Of a DNA stretch of 64,000 bases, positions 1 to 10,463 are shown piece after piece (the stretch's first letter is position 1; each line of letters begins with the position of its first letter). The DNA comes from Petaurus breviceps papuanus (lineage: Eukaryota > Chordata > Mammalia > Diprotodontia > Petauridae): contig JAMXIF010000058.1 of the NCBI GenBank assembly GCA_028583685.1, forward strand, positions 17,828,529 to 17,892,528, written 5' to 3'. The notes under the pieces are model-generated. The model saw only the letters and a program-made list of their open reading frames with translations, did not search any database and was not told the DNA's origin. The translations under genes and the position numbers were made by a program.

Positions 1-123
1 ATTCACTTTGGAAGCTGGCCATTGTAAATAAAAATACCTATTGTCTTTGCTGCCCCTTCCTAGTGAGAGTGTTGTAGGAGGAGTGTGACTCACTTTGCCT
101 TTTCCAAACCCTCCTCTTTCTAG
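1..123 (+). other. BPGM: 3' end of the 5'-UTR intron of BPGM, with splice acceptor
   Basis: A pyrimidine-rich tract (cctcctctttc) runs into TAG at 121-123, 60 bases upstream of the BPGM start codon. This is the expected layout, because mammalian BPGM genes have non-coding 5' exons. The upstream exon and the promoter lie outside the window. The acceptor position is inferred from the motif alone. Confidence 0.6.
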
Positions 124-183
124 ATGCATTGCCATCCTTAAACGTGGGTCCACTGGAGAGCGGTAGGGAAGCTCACCATCACC
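124..183 (+). other. BPGM: 5' UTR part of the first coding exon of BPGM, with a 5-codon upstream ORF
   Basis: These 60 bases lie between the predicted acceptor and the start codon. If the exon begins at 124, its first three bases are ATG, opening a five-codon ORF (M-H-C-H-P, stop TAA at 139-141) that closes 42 bases before the main start. The main ATG at 184 sits in a strong Kozak context (caccATGg). Whether the upstream ATG is in the mature mRNA depends on the exact splice site. Confidence 0.5.
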
Positions 184-784
184 ATGGCCAAGTATAAACT
201 TGTCTTGTTGAGGCATGGAGAAGGAGCCTGGAATAAGGAGAATCGCTTTTGCAGCTGGGTGGATCAGAAGCTGAACAGCGAGGGAGAGGAGGAAGCCCGC
301 AACTGCGGCAAGCAACTCAAAGCCCTGCACTTTGAATTCGATCTTGTCTTCACCTCTGTCCTTAATCGCTCCATCCATACAGCTTGGCTGATATTGGAAG
401 AGCTGGGTCAGGAATGGGTTCCATTGGAGAGCTCCTGGCGACTCAATGAAAGGCACTATGGGGCCCTCATAGGCCTTAATAGGGAGAAAATGGCACTGAA
501 TCACGGTGAAGAACAAGTGAGAATCTGGAGGAGAAGCTATAATGTAACCCCCCCTCCCATCGATGAATCTCATCCTTACTATCATGAAATCTACAGTGAT
601 CGGAGATACAAGGTTTGTGACGTGCCTGTGGATCAGCTGCCCCGCTCCGAGAGCCTGAAGGAAGTGTTAGACAGGCTTCTTCCCTATTGGAATGAAAGGA
701 TTGCCCCCGAACTGAGGAGCGGCAAAACTGTTCTCATCTCGGCTCATGGCAACAGCAGTAGGGCACTCCTGAAACATCTAGAAG
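184..784 (+). CDS. BPGM: Bisphosphoglycerate mutase, first coding exon (codons 1-200 and one base)
   Basis: BPGM makes and breaks down 2,3-bisphosphoglycerate, the red-cell effector that lowers haemoglobin's oxygen affinity, and has weak phosphoglycerate mutase activity. It is a cytosolic histidine phosphatase-superfamily enzyme. The exon encodes residues 1-200. The RHGEG motif is at 10-14 (phosphohistidine H11), with Gly14, which separates BPGM from PGAM1/2. Also present are C23-S24, R62, the ERHYG block at 89-93 (acid-base E89, R90), R100, R116-R117, and the second catalytic histidine H188 in SAHGN (N190). The start has a strong Kozak context and the N-terminus [14 protein letters not shown] fits the family. 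The donor is GT at 785-786. Unspliced, the frame would run 8 more codons to a stop at 808-810. The protein looks fully functional and very close to the human enzyme as I recall it. Confidence 0.97.
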
Positions 785-1097
785 GTAGGAAGCTTCTTGC
801 TACTTGCTAGATTGACATGTTGTGCTGATGTGCTATTTTGGGGTTAGAGACGATGTAGTAATTAATACATTAGACATATTTGAACCCAGCTTCTTTATAA
901 TTTCAGGTCTGAGAGGACCATCCTATTCTTGTGAATCACATAATATGGGCTTTGTGGTTGCTTTTTTCCCCCAAACATCTATTCTTTCCAAACAGTGGAT
1001 AGAAAGGGGAAAGACAAGGCTAGGAGAAAATATAATGTTTAAAATGAGGTCACTGAGCCTTCCATTCTCATTATGCATTTATTAAGTGTGTACTAGC

Positions 1098-1341
1098 TGG
1101 GCAGCTAGGATAGAGTGCCAGGCCTGGAACCAGGAAGACTCATCTTCATGAGTTCAAATGGCCTCAGACACTTACTAGCTTTGTGACCCTGGGCAAGTCA
1201 CTTAACCCTGTTTGCCTCAGTTTCCTCATCTGTAACATGAGCTGGAGAAGGAAATGGAGAACCATTTCAATATTTCTGCCAAGAAAACCCCAAATGGGAT
1301 CATGAAGAGTTGGACAAAACTGAAAAAAGACTGAACAACAC
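1098..1341 (+). repeat. SINE-A (marsupial tRNA-derived SINE with RTE-like tail)
   Basis: Head gggcagctagga, middle cagacacttactagc...tgggcaagtcacttaaccctg, tail from gagctggagaagg to gactgaacaac. Nearly full length, with a small deletion in the head. Confidence 0.9.
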
Positions 1342-1424
1342 ATACTAAGCATTGTTTTTAGGTACTGGTGATACAAATACAAAAATGAGAAGGGTACCAG
1401 CTTTCAAAGAGTTTTCTTTTGATT

Positions 1425-1660
1425 AGGGTAGGTTTTCTTAACCTTATTTTACATCTTGGACCTCTGTGGCAGTCTGGTAAAGTCAATGGATACTTTCTCA
1501 GAGTAATGCATAAAATACATACCAAAGAAAACTAAATATCAGTGAAAACAAAAATGGAATTTTTTTTCCCCTACCCAAGTCCATGGACCCCTCCTAAACT
1601 CTATCCAGAGATCCCTAGCGGGGTCCATGGACTTCAGGGTAAGAACCTCTGTACTAGGGG
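1425..1660. mobile_element. hAT-type non-autonomous DNA transposon (diverged)
   Basis: The ends are imperfect inverted repeats: gttttcttaacc...ttggacc on the left and ggtccatgg...gggtaagaacc on the right, with an AT-rich centre. The terminus pattern (CAGGGGTTCTTAACC-like) is typical of hAT MITEs. Related copies are at 35140, 41265, 45715 and 50790. The family is not named. Confidence 0.5.
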
Positions 1661-1744
1661 GTAAACAAGGTCACAGAGAAGTACATAGAATACATACACA
1701 CATCTCCAAAATAAATATGTGGTGATTTGATGGGGAAGGAAGTC

Positions 1745-1992
1745 AGCATTTACATGAGCACCTACTATGTACCAGGCACTGTAATAAGTTGAGTGCTTTA
1801 CCAATATTATCTTATTTAAACCTCACAACTCTTTTAGGTATTTTTGCTGTTATTACCTCATTTTATACTTGAAGCAACCAAGGCAAATAGAAGTCAAGTG
1901 ACTTGACTTGCCCTTGGTCACAAAACTAGTAAATGTCTGAGACCTGATTTGAACTGGGGTCTTCCTAACTGCAGGGCCAGTGCTCTACACAT
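1745..1992 (-). repeat. MIR-family CORE-SINE
   Basis: Reading in antisense: gagcacctactatgt..ccaggcactg, cctcacaactc, then gtgacttg...ggtcacaaaactagtaa and a tRNA-like head gatttgaactggggtc. Confidence 0.8.
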
Positions 1993-2039
1993 TGTGTGAC
2001 CTAATTCTTAGGGTGAGAGAGAGGAGCCAGGAACTGGGG

Positions 2040-2220
2040 GATCTAGAACAACTGTTGGGAAGGAGATGGATTTGAGCTGAGCCTTAAACTGTTCTAAGAT
2101 GAGAGCATCCCAGTCATGGGGCCTCTGTAGAGGTGTGGTAGAAGTAGGAGACAGAATATTTGTACAGGGGATGGTAAGGACGGGTGGGCAGGAGCTGGTG
2201 AGGCTGGAGTCAGATTGTGA
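2040..2220 (-). repeat. L2/CR1-clade LINE fragment
   Basis: Contains gatttgagctgagccttaaa, the antisense of the L2 3' coding block that is better preserved at 23100-23170 and 55790-55860. Confidence 0.55.
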
Positions 2221-2694
2221 ATCAGATTCTACAGTTCTTTGTTCTGATTAACTCCAATTTGGTTTTAATGTATTCAGATGTTTTCTATGACTAACCGTCA
2301 GGCCCCACCCTCTTGTTTTCCAAGACTAACTCAAAACAATTTTCTGTGTCTGAAGGGGTAAAGGAAAAAGACAAATCCCTCCAGGTTTACTTAGCATCAC
2401 TGAGGGTCAGCCCTCTGCCCAGATGGATTTTCCAGATAGCTGAAATTTAAGGATCAAAACCTTTATTTCCATTCTTTCTAATAAAATTCTTTCTATGTCT
2501 TATATGTTTCCCTTCATTCTTAAGCAGCAGAACAGAATTATGACCCTGAACCACAGTTTATAGATGAGTCAAAAATTTTTGGAATCCTCAGCTCCCTTCA
2601 AGGCCCATTCAAGCCCTGAAGGCTCCTTTTGGGATCCCGTTAGGTATTATTTGATCCCTAGTTCCTGGTGATACATGCTCTCCTCTTCCTGAAG
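2221..2694. other. Intronic sequence with no recognised feature
   Basis: No ORF, repeat signature or motif that I can support. Confidence 0.5.
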
Positions 2695-2835
2695 TAATCA
2701 GGCGTTTATACCTGTCTGTGAATAAGTTGTGCCTGCTAATAGCATGTAAGCTCGACGAGGACAGGAACAACTTTGTCTTTATACCTTCCAGGGCCTTGTT
2801 TGTAATAGCTGCTTAGAAAATGCTCACAGGATCCA
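2695..2835 (+). repeat. L2 LINE 3' end (diverged)
   Basis: Contains tgtaagctc.acgaggacaggaacaac...tttgtctttata...gctgctta, the usual L2 terminal block. Confidence 0.6.
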
Positions 2836-2961
2836 ATGGAAGTTTAAATTATGAACAATAGTATTTGTATTACAGTAATACAGTGAAGGCCTCAGAGGCT
2901 AGCAAAATTCTAAGTTTGTGTACTTCATATGCTGATTCACTGCAGATCACCATGCTTTAAG

Positions 2962-3137
2962 ATCTTTTTTTTTTTTTTTGCCTTTTTTGGGGGGAGGGGG
3001 AAGGGCAGGGCAATTGGGGTTGTGACTTGCCCAAGGTCACAGGGCTAGTAAGTGTTAAGTGTCTGAGGTCTGATTGGAATTCAGGTCCTCCTGACGCCAG
3101 GGCTGGTGCTCTGATCACTGCACCACCTAGCTGCCCT
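2962..3137 (-). repeat. WSINE1-type SINE
   Basis: Starts with a long T run (antisense poly-A tail), then gcaattggggtt, gtgacttgcccaaggtc and ends caccacctagctgccc, the reversed SINE head. First of four adjacent SINEs. Confidence 0.92.
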
Positions 3138-3257
3138 TTGTGCTTTGAGATCTTGAGATGTCTGCTTCCAGAAGTGCTCCTTTGGCTGTTCTTTTGTCAG
3201 CTGTTACTATATCAAGTGCTTCCATGTTTCTATTCATTTTTGTTATTGTTCAGTCAT

Positions 3258-3424
3258 TTTTTTCTTTTTCTTTTTTTTTTTTAGCAATCGGGGTTAAGTA
3301 ACTTGCTCGAGGTTACACGGCCAGTTATTTCTCTGTGTGGTGCTGAGTATCTGAGCCCGGATTTGATCCAGGTCATCCCTACACTGGAGCCGGTGCTCTT
3401 ACTCGCTGAGCCACCTGGCCGCCC
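3258..3424 (-). repeat. WSINE1-type SINE (diverged)
   Basis: T-rich start, caatcggggttaagtaac, ends gagccacctggccgcccc. It abuts the next SINE directly. Confidence 0.8.
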
Positions 3425-3684
3425 CAGTTCAGTCATTTTTCAGTTGTGTTTGACTCTTCATGACCCCATTTGGGGTTTTCTTGGCAGAGATACTGGAGTG
3501 ATCTGCAGTTTCCTTCTCCAGCTCATTTTACAGATGAGGAAACTGAGGCTAAAAGGGTGAAGTGACTTGCCTAGGGTCACACAGTAATAAGTGTCTGAGG
3601 TTGGATTTGAACTTGGGAAGAGGAGTCTTCCTGACTCCAGGCCTGGCTTTCTATCCACTGCTCTCTATCCACCGAGCTGCCCCT
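3425..3684 (-). repeat. SINE-A, with a short internal duplication near its head
   Basis: Starts gttcagtcatttttcag and continues through ttggggttttcttggcagag to the tRNA-like head. About 12 bases near 3650-3675 (ctatccac..ctctctatccac) are duplicated. Confidence 0.9.
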
Positions 3685-3713
3685 CCATTCCTTTTACTCC
3701 CCTTGTTGCTTCG

Positions 3714-3880
3714 AGGGAGGCTAGGTGGCTCATTGATCCTGGAGTCAGGAGGACCTGAGTTCAAATCGGACCTCAGACACTTAACACAAAAACTAGCCGT
3801 GTGACCTTGGGCAAGTCACTTAACCCCAATTGCCCTACCTTCTCCCCTCCAAAAAGCAAAAACAAAATTTTTTTTTAAAT
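3714..3880 (+). repeat. WSINE1-type SINE
   Basis: Head gaggctaggtggctc, middle cctcagacacttaacac, tail ccctccaaaaagcaaaaac followed by a T-rich run. Confidence 0.92.
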
Positions 3881-4381
3881 GTGTTGCTTCTTCAGTGTTT
3901 GTCAGTTGGGAGAACAGAAACTTCAGATTACTCTGTGTAGAATGGGTATTGAGGAATACTTTGGTGAGTAAAGAAGAAAGATTTAGTGTGAAGTTTTTGA
4001 CATTTATTTTTGGCTGCTGAAAAAGCCTTCATTTGCTTTTACACTGAAAATAGTTTCCTGTATAAGTAAACTTTTACGAGGTGTTTTTCAGTCTTAGTTT
4101 TATGACTTTAAGACTGCCTAGATAAAGGCTGCTATGAATCAGAACTTAGGTTCCTATATCCTTGCCCTAATCTTAGCTTTACATTTAGATTGTAAGCTTT
4201 TCAGTGCCAGGGACCTTTTCTTATGCCTAGAGTGATCACATATTCCAGATCTCCAGGGATGTCCTGATTTCAAGAAAAAAAATATTCTTCTAACAAGACT
4301 TTACAAAAAAGAGTAGATTTTCTGATTGCATCCCCAGTTTTTTCTCTCCTCAGTGCTCCCCCTAATCAAAAAGCCTATTTT
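3881..4381. other. Intronic sequence with no recognised feature
   Basis: AT-rich single-copy-looking DNA. No ORF or repeat I can name. Confidence 0.5.
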
Positions 4382-4597
4382 TTTTGTTTTAGCATTAAAG
4401 TATTTTTACAATTAAGGTATTACATTTTTTAGACATAATGATATTGTACATGTAATAGACTACAGTAATATAGTTATGTAAACATAACTTTTATATGCAC
4501 TGGGAAACCAAAAAAATTTGTGTGACTTACTTTATTGCATATTCACTTTATTATAGTGGTCTGGAACCGAATCCACAATTTCTCTGAGGTATGCCTG
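4382..4597 (-). mobile_element. Tigger1-like DNA transposon terminus (TcMar-Tigger)
   Basis: The right end reads gtggtctggaaccgaa...tctctgaggtatgcctg followed by TA, matching the remembered Tigger1 inverted terminus (CAGGCATACCTC...) and its inner sequence (acataacttttatatgcactggg). Only about 215 bases of one end are present, with no transposase. Confidence 0.8.
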
Positions 4598-4599
4598 TA

Positions 4600-5479
4600 T
4601 TATTGAGTCACAAAAAAAAAAAATGACAAAATTCAGGAAGGTTAATATGAAGTGACTCAGAGTGAAACAAAACAAAGATAAAATGCCTGCAGTTACCACA
4701 GTAATGTAAAACTAATAAACAAAAAGGGGCATGAGAATTCAGATAAATGCAATTACCCCTCGATTCCACAGGACACATACTTCAATCCTTTAGGTAGATG
4801 TGTTGGACTGAGAGTGCAGGATGAGACATGACATGGCCAAACATGGTCAATTTATCAGTTTGTTTTTGCAAAAAACCTATTTCATTGCTTAGATCGCTGC
4901 TTTGCACATAATATGTGCACAATAAAATCAGTTTGAAAGAAGATATTTAGTACCTATAAGTATCTTGTACTCCAAATAAGATTGAGGGTTCCTTTGGGGA
5001 GGGTGAGGGATGAAGAGCAAATTTTAATCTGAAACTGATGTTTTGGGGGTATTAAAAAAAGGGTATGTAGACCACCCTCCTGCCCCAGGACTCCAGATGG
5101 GACTCTTAACTCTACAGACTTCCTTCTGTAAAAAGTAGTGTATGGCCTCCTCCAAAGATTATTCTTTTTTTTTTTTAATCTCTTGGCCAGGATGTCCTTA
5201 CGTTTAACCTTTCCTTCTAAGGTTCGACACCATTCCTTCTTGTCCTTTTCCTCAGAGTTTATTGTAGTCCATGTTTGGGTGTAAGAGTCTACAGTTGTAA
5301 TTGCACCTTCTCCTAGATACTCCTCCTGCCATCAACTTCCTTCTATTATGTATGAAATGGAAGGACCTGGTCAGGAGCCACATTATTTAATTACCCTACA
5401 ATTATAGTTGCAAGTTCTTGCAGGTCTTTTAAGAGACAAAGTGCATAAATGGGTGGAATAGGAGTTAGCATTTTAACAG
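4600..5479. other. Intronic sequence with no recognised feature
   Basis: Includes an A run right after the Tigger terminus (4611-4623) and single-copy-looking DNA. No coding signal. Confidence 0.45.
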
Positions 5480-6200
5480 AAGAAGCTTTGGGGATTTAGG
5501 TTTGGAATAAGAAAAGAATGTAAGCGGAACAATATAAAGTGTTTTGAGGAGACCAATTAGAAGCTTATTACAGCAATCCCATAGAAAGATGATGAGGGAT
5601 TGAAATACAATGGTACTTATATGAGTGGAGAGGAGTGAACATGTGGGAGCACTATTGCAGATAGAGAAGTGATGACAAGTGACCGGATATATGGGGTGAG
5701 TGAGAATGGGGAGTTGAAGATGACAGAGAGGATTAGGACTTGAGTGACTGGAAGGATGATGGTACTCTCAGCAGAAACAGGAAAATTTAGAACAGGGGTA
5801 GATTTGGGGGGAAGATAATGAGTCTCAGGGAAGACATCCTGAGTTTCACATGCCCTAGAGATGTGTCCAATAGGCAGTTGGTGGTGTTGGATTGGAGCTT
5901 GGGAAAAAAGGATTGGGGAGTCATCTGCCTAGAGATAATGATTAATCAAACTCATGTAACCTGATGAATTGGGACTGTCTAGGGAGAGGAATAAAGAACC
6001 TGGGCCAGAGCTTTGGGTATACCCGTAGATAGGGGAGCGTATGATTTAGCAAAGGAGACTGAGAGGGTAGTAGAGAGGTAGGATGAGTAGTAGGAGAAGG
6101 CAGCATCAGAAAACCGGAAGAGAATGATCAGCATCGTCAGATGCTTCAGAGAGGCCAAGAAGGACGAAGACTGAGAAACAACTTTGCAAAGAGCAGTAGT
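5480..6200 (-). repeat. L2/CR1-clade LINE, part of the reverse transcriptase
   Basis: On the minus strand the stretch 6180-5980 reads like the end of an L2 reverse transcriptase: SSSFLASLKHLT, then YYSSYLSTTLSVSFAKSYAPLS, then TGIPKALAQVL. These correspond to the family blocks SVLVLLDLSAAFDTVDH, WFSSYLSGRSFSVSF and VGVPQGSVLGP. The YADD region would lie near 5930. The Q in the GVPQGS box is changed and the copy is clearly dead. It is 3'-side only and lies antisense to BPGM. Confidence 0.75.
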
Positions 6201-6239
6201 AGAGATAACCCTGGCTTTCAATAAGAAGTACCTAGGCTT

Positions 6240-6365
6240 GTGTCTTGGCTTTCTACTTACTACCAAAGTGTACTAAGTGACCTTGAGGGAGTCACTTCCT
6301 TGACCTTCATTGCTTTGTCTGCCAAATGAGTGAACTGGATGAAATATCTCTAAATCCTACAGTCC
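6240..6365 (+). repeat. MIR-C SINE fragment
   Basis: Contains taagtgaccttgagggagtcacttcc, tttgtctgccaaatgag and the CR1/L3-like tail gaactggatgaaatatctctaaatcc. Confidence 0.6.
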
Positions 6366-6459
6366 AACCATTAAGGTTTGTGGATTTGTATCCCTCAATC
6401 TGTAGCACCCTCTCATGGTGTATTAGTTCAGACAAGAAGCATGAGATGGAATTGAGAAC

Positions 6460-6652
6460 AGTAATAGTATAATGGAAAGAGTAAACTAGGAGCTGGTGGC
6501 AAGCAGGAAATTGCACTTGGATGTCCTAACTAGCCTTCAGCAACACTCAGAATTGCTTCACCTCTCTGGGCCTCAACATCTTCATCTATAAAATGAGAGG
6601 ATTGGATTAAGTAGGTGGTTCCTAAAGTCTTTCTAGTGCTAATCTGTGACTT
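6460..6652 (+). repeat. MIR-C SINE
   Basis: agtataatggaaagag head, ctgggcctcaacatcttcat, aaaatgagaggattggatt and a tail ctaaagtctttctagtgc. Confidence 0.7.
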
Positions 6653-6819
6653 GTGTGCACACATTCCAATAAATTCTTTTGTGGAAATTTAAAGAATTTT
6701 TAGTTTCCAAAATTTTTTTAAATCTTGAAAAATCAAATATATTTCTTACATTATGGGAAAGGGTGGATTTTTTCTTTACTTCTGGAAGAGAAAGGTTAAT
6801 TACTTTAAAAAAAATGATT

Positions 6820-7325
6820 TATTAATGCTTCGCTTACATTGTTCATCAAAGAACCCTCCTTTGTAACAAAAGAGTATAGTTAAGCAAAAAAAAAAAAAAG
6901 TCATATGGCCATGTAGCACCTACCACCTGTCTTCTGAATCAATTCTCCAAAATCATTAGTCACTGTTGTGATGGTTGTTAAGCCTTGCAGTGTTTTTGTT
7001 TCATTATTGTCGTCATATAAATTCTTGTGGCTCTGCTTACTTCATTCTGCATCATTTCATGAGCTACTCCCTAATATCTCTAAAATCTTCATATCCATCA
7101 TTTTTATGCTACAATAATTTGTTATTTCACATGCCTCTCTTCCCACCTACCACTCAAATGTACAGTTTTCCTTTTTTTGGTGTCTTTGACACTCTAGATA
7201 TGAGGTGAAAATAGTTTTAATTTGTATTTCTCTCATTAGTAATCATTTGTAGCATTCTTTCATATGATTGTTAAGCTACACTTCTTTTGAAAACTATCTT
7301 TTGATAACCTTTGATCACTTCAGCT
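6820..7325 (-). repeat. Old L1 LINE fragment
   Basis: Antisense match to the L1 3' region seen in better copies at 15100-15250 and 57290-57430: attctgcatcatttcatgag, ttaatttgtatttctctcatt, catatgattgttaag, gataacctttgatcac. More diverged than the other L1 copies here. Confidence 0.65.
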
Positions 7326-7937
7326 ATTGGAAGCCAACAATTTATGCCATAAGTTTTAAGAAAAGCACTAAAGCAAATCCTGGAAGTGAGCTAGCTCAGA
7401 ATTTCCCAAGAGATAGAATGAATTTAATCTCCTTTACATAAAGCCTCAAATTCAGGAATAAGAGCCTAAGTGAGTTCTCCCATTATCTTTATCCTTAAGT
7501 CTTTGTTCCTGTGAATGTTTTGGAGGGAAATTTCAGACCTTCTTTCCCCCTTTTCTTGCTGCACCCCTCCTCCATGTTCAAATCAGACCTTTCTTAGCTT
7601 TGAAAATGAGGATTTCTCAGAGTAGACTGGCATATATCTAGTCACTAATTTTCTGCTGAGAAGTAACCATATCAGAGAAGGAACATAGTGTAAAAGCACC
7701 TACTGATGAATATTAGCCAGGCAGGATTTTTTTTTTCCCTTGTTGAGCATGGGAACTAAAGAATGCAGCCTCAATTTAAAAACAGACGTATATTTTGCTC
7801 ACTCTAGGCTTATGACAGCAGAATCCCTAAATCCTGCCAGCTACTATGACTGTCAATGACTGACTTGAAAGCTCTAATTAATCATCTTTGGGTGTGGGTT
7901 AAATAGTACAAAATGCTTCCGGCCCAAGCAACATGAA
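7326..7937. other. Intronic sequence with no recognised feature
   Basis: No supported gene, repeat or motif. Confidence 0.5.
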
Positions 7938-8045
7938 TTGATTGTGAGCTCCTTGAGGGCAGGGACTATCTTTGTATCCCCAGCACTTGGTACAGAACCT
8001 GGCACACCGAGGACATTTAATAAGTGCTTATTGACTGAATATACT
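7938..8045 (+). repeat. L2 LINE 3' end
   Basis: Classic terminal block: attgtgagctccttgagggc, tttgtatccccagcacttgg, acctggcac, then tttaataagtgcttattgac. Confidence 0.85.
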
Positions 8046-8379
8046 TTGGAGACAAGTAGTACAAAAGATCCCTTCATACTTCTGGGAAGGCTGTTGGGTG
8101 GGAGTGGTTGGGGAGAAGAGGAACACACATGGTGGGAAAGAACTGACTTGGGATGCCTCCACTAAGTATCATTTGGTTAGCTGTTCTCAGTTGCTTCTAA
8201 TCTTTGAAGGACTGCAAATGATTTCAGCACGCTCTCCATTTCAAAACCCTTGTTCCTCTCCCCTAGTGATGGCTCTAATTGGTTCTGATTATAAATCTGG
8301 TTAGGAAACTGGCCAATTCTGAAATCTAAAAGGACTTCATTAAGACCTTATTTTTATAAGTCTTTTATTTTATGATCAT

Positions 8380-8505
8380 AGTGACTTTGGACGAGTCATT
8401 TAACTTTTTTTGACTTCAATATCCTCATATTTCAAATGGGAGGAGGGGAGGAAATTGGTTGAGGTCTCTAAGGTTCCTTCCTGCTCCAAAAGCTATTATC
8501 TGTGA
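8380..8505 (+). repeat. MIR-C SINE 3' half
   Basis: gactttggacgagtcatttaac, atcctcatatttcaaatggg and the tail gaggtctctaaggttccttcc. Confidence 0.65.
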
Positions 8506-8737
8506 CCAAATATGCCACAAGGTCAGGGTTCTATGTGTCCTCTTAAATGTCAGTCAGTATTTGGGTATGTTTGACATACATTTCTTTCCCCTACATTCTT
8601 GGTGAGGTAGAGACAAGTAATGTTTTGTTGGAATTCAAATTAAAGGAGAACCTAGATAACTTGTCCATTAGCATAGTTGATAGAATTGAAAACATGGAAA
8701 GAACCTACTTTGCCTAAGTTCCTATGCACTAGGTTTC

Positions 8738-8964
8738 CTAGGTGGTGCAATGTATGGAGCTCTGGGTCTGACATCAGGAAGATCTGAGTTCCAATCCAGC
8801 CTCAGACATCACTTGTGTGACCCTAGGCAGGTCGCTTAACCTTTGCCTCCCTCACTCAGTTTCCTCATCTGTAAAATGAAGATGATAATAACCCCTACCT
8901 AGCAGACTTGTTGTGAGGATCAAATGGTATCATATGTGTAAAGTGCTTGCCACAGTGCCTGGCA
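8738..8964 (+). repeat. MIR-family SINE, left part (split by a SINE-A)
   Basis: ctaggtggtgcaatg head, cctcagacatcacttgtgtgacc, gttgtgaggatcaaatgg, ending gtgcctggca. Its last bases resume after the insertion at 9209-9245 (gcctggcaattggttcgtgcttaatga). Confidence 0.75.
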
Positions 8965-9208
8965 CAAGTTGTTTAATTGTGTCTGACTCTCAGTGACCCC
9001 ATTGGGGGTTTTCTTGGCAAAGATACTGGAGTGGTTTGCCATTTCCTTTTCCAGCTCATTTTACAGGTGAGGAAACTGAGGCAAACAGGGTTAAGTGACT
9101 TGCCCAGGGTCACACAGCTACTAAGTATCTGAAGCCAGATTTGAACTCACAAAAATGAGTCTTTTATCCCAAGCCTAGTGCTCTATCCACTGAGTCATCT
9201 AGCTGCCT
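8965..9208 (-). repeat. SINE-A inserted in a MIR-family SINE
   Basis: Full antisense SINE-A (ttggcaaagatactggagtgg ... atctagctgcc). A short duplication, tgcctggca, flanks it on both sides, so it jumped into the older SINE near its 3' end. Confidence 0.85.
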
Positions 9209-9245
9209 GGCAATTGGTTCGTGCTTAATGAGTTCTTTTCTTTTT

Positions 9246-9654
9246 GAAATATGATGTTTTTGTTTTGAATATTCTGAAAGATTCCATCAATCCTTTGGAA
9301 GTTAGAAGCCTAGTAAAAGGAGCTTGCCTTGTAGAGATGTTTGTGGTTAACTTTTTACAGCTAACAGACCCAGGCAAAGAACAGCATTGACACAGTAAAC
9401 TATTTAATTGGGATCAAAATGAATAATAAAGCAATAGAAAACACTCTCAGCTATATTCTCAAATAAGGACAGTTTCAGTCCTCTTCCCCCCAGGGTAGTT
9501 TTGAACACAGCCTCCTCCATAACTCAGAACTTCAATAGAGAAGGAATGGGCAAAATCTCAGGAGCCTCAGTACACTTCTGGATGGGTCCCAGCTTTGTCT
9601 TATTTCAGACACTAGTTATGGCACATCGTTGTGATGGATATCTCTGTTTTTCTA
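9246..9654. other. Intronic sequence with no recognised feature
   Basis: A short open stretch at 9501-9692 shows no family resemblance. Nothing else supported. Confidence 0.45.
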
Positions 9655-9752
9655 TGGCTGTCTTCAAACATTCATTAAGCACCATTATATAGCAATGACA
9701 TATGCTAGGGATACAAGACAAACTGTTATAGTATCTACTCTCAAACTTACAT
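9655..9752 (-). repeat. L2 LINE 3' end, left part (split by an L1)
   Basis: acattcattaagcacc, tatgctagggatacaagac, tctactctcaaacttacat: antisense L2 terminus. It resumes at 10464. Confidence 0.7.
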
Positions 9753-10463
9753 GGTTTTAAAAATTATTTATTTTTAGTTTCCATTATTCATGTTATAAGA
9801 TTTTGATTTCTAAATTCCCCCCTTTTCCTCTTCCCCCTCCCCAAGATGGCATGCAGCTTGATATAGACTGTACATGTAAAATCACATTATACATATTTTC
9901 ACATTAGTTATGTTGTGAAAAAAGAATCAGAACAAAAGGAAAAACCATGAGAAAGGGGGAAGAAAAGAGAAAATACAAAAAAAAAAAACCTTTGATCTGC
10001 ATTCAGACCCTGTAGTTCTTTCTCAGGATGTGGATAGCATTTTCCATCATGAATCTTTCAGAGTGGTCTTAGATTATTGTATTGCCAAGAAGAGCTAAGT
10101 ATCAAAGCTGGTCATTGCAGTAATGTTGCTGTTGTTGCCTACAATGTTCTACTGGTTCTGCTCACTTCACTCAGTACCAGTTCATGTAAGTCTTTGCAGA
10201 TTTTTCTGAAAGCCCCTCTGCTCATCCTTTCTTATGGAACAATAGTATTCCATTAAATTCATATACTACAACTTGTTCAGCCATTCCCCAATTGATGTGC
10301 ATCCCCTCGATTTCCATTCTTGGCCACCACAAAAAGAGCTGCTATAAATATTTTTGTACGTGTGGGTCCTTTTCCATTTTTTATGATCTCTTTGGGATAC
10401 AGACCTAGTAATGGTATTGCTGGATCAAAGGGTATGCACAGTTTTATAGCCCTTTGGGCACAT
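9753..10463 (-). mobile_element. 5'-truncated L1 LINE inserted in an L2
   Basis: Antisense L1 3' end: atttatttttagtttcc tail, then 3' UTR, then ORF2 C-terminal DNA (ggtattgctggatcaaaggg, tttatagccctttgggcaca). The 11-bp repeat caaacttacat occurs at 9742-9752 and 10464-10474 and is the target duplication. No coding potential remains beyond short open stretches. Confidence 0.88.

Noticed and set aside
822-1085. 87-codon open frame right after the first coding exon
   Set aside because: It lies in the intron, has no family resemblance and runs up to a SINE. The splice donor at 785 is clear.
1098-1341. tRNA-like heads of SINEs as possible tRNA genes
   Set aside because: The heads keep pieces of A and B boxes (for example gttcaaatc), but none folds as a complete tRNA with an acceptor stem. 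All are SINE parts.
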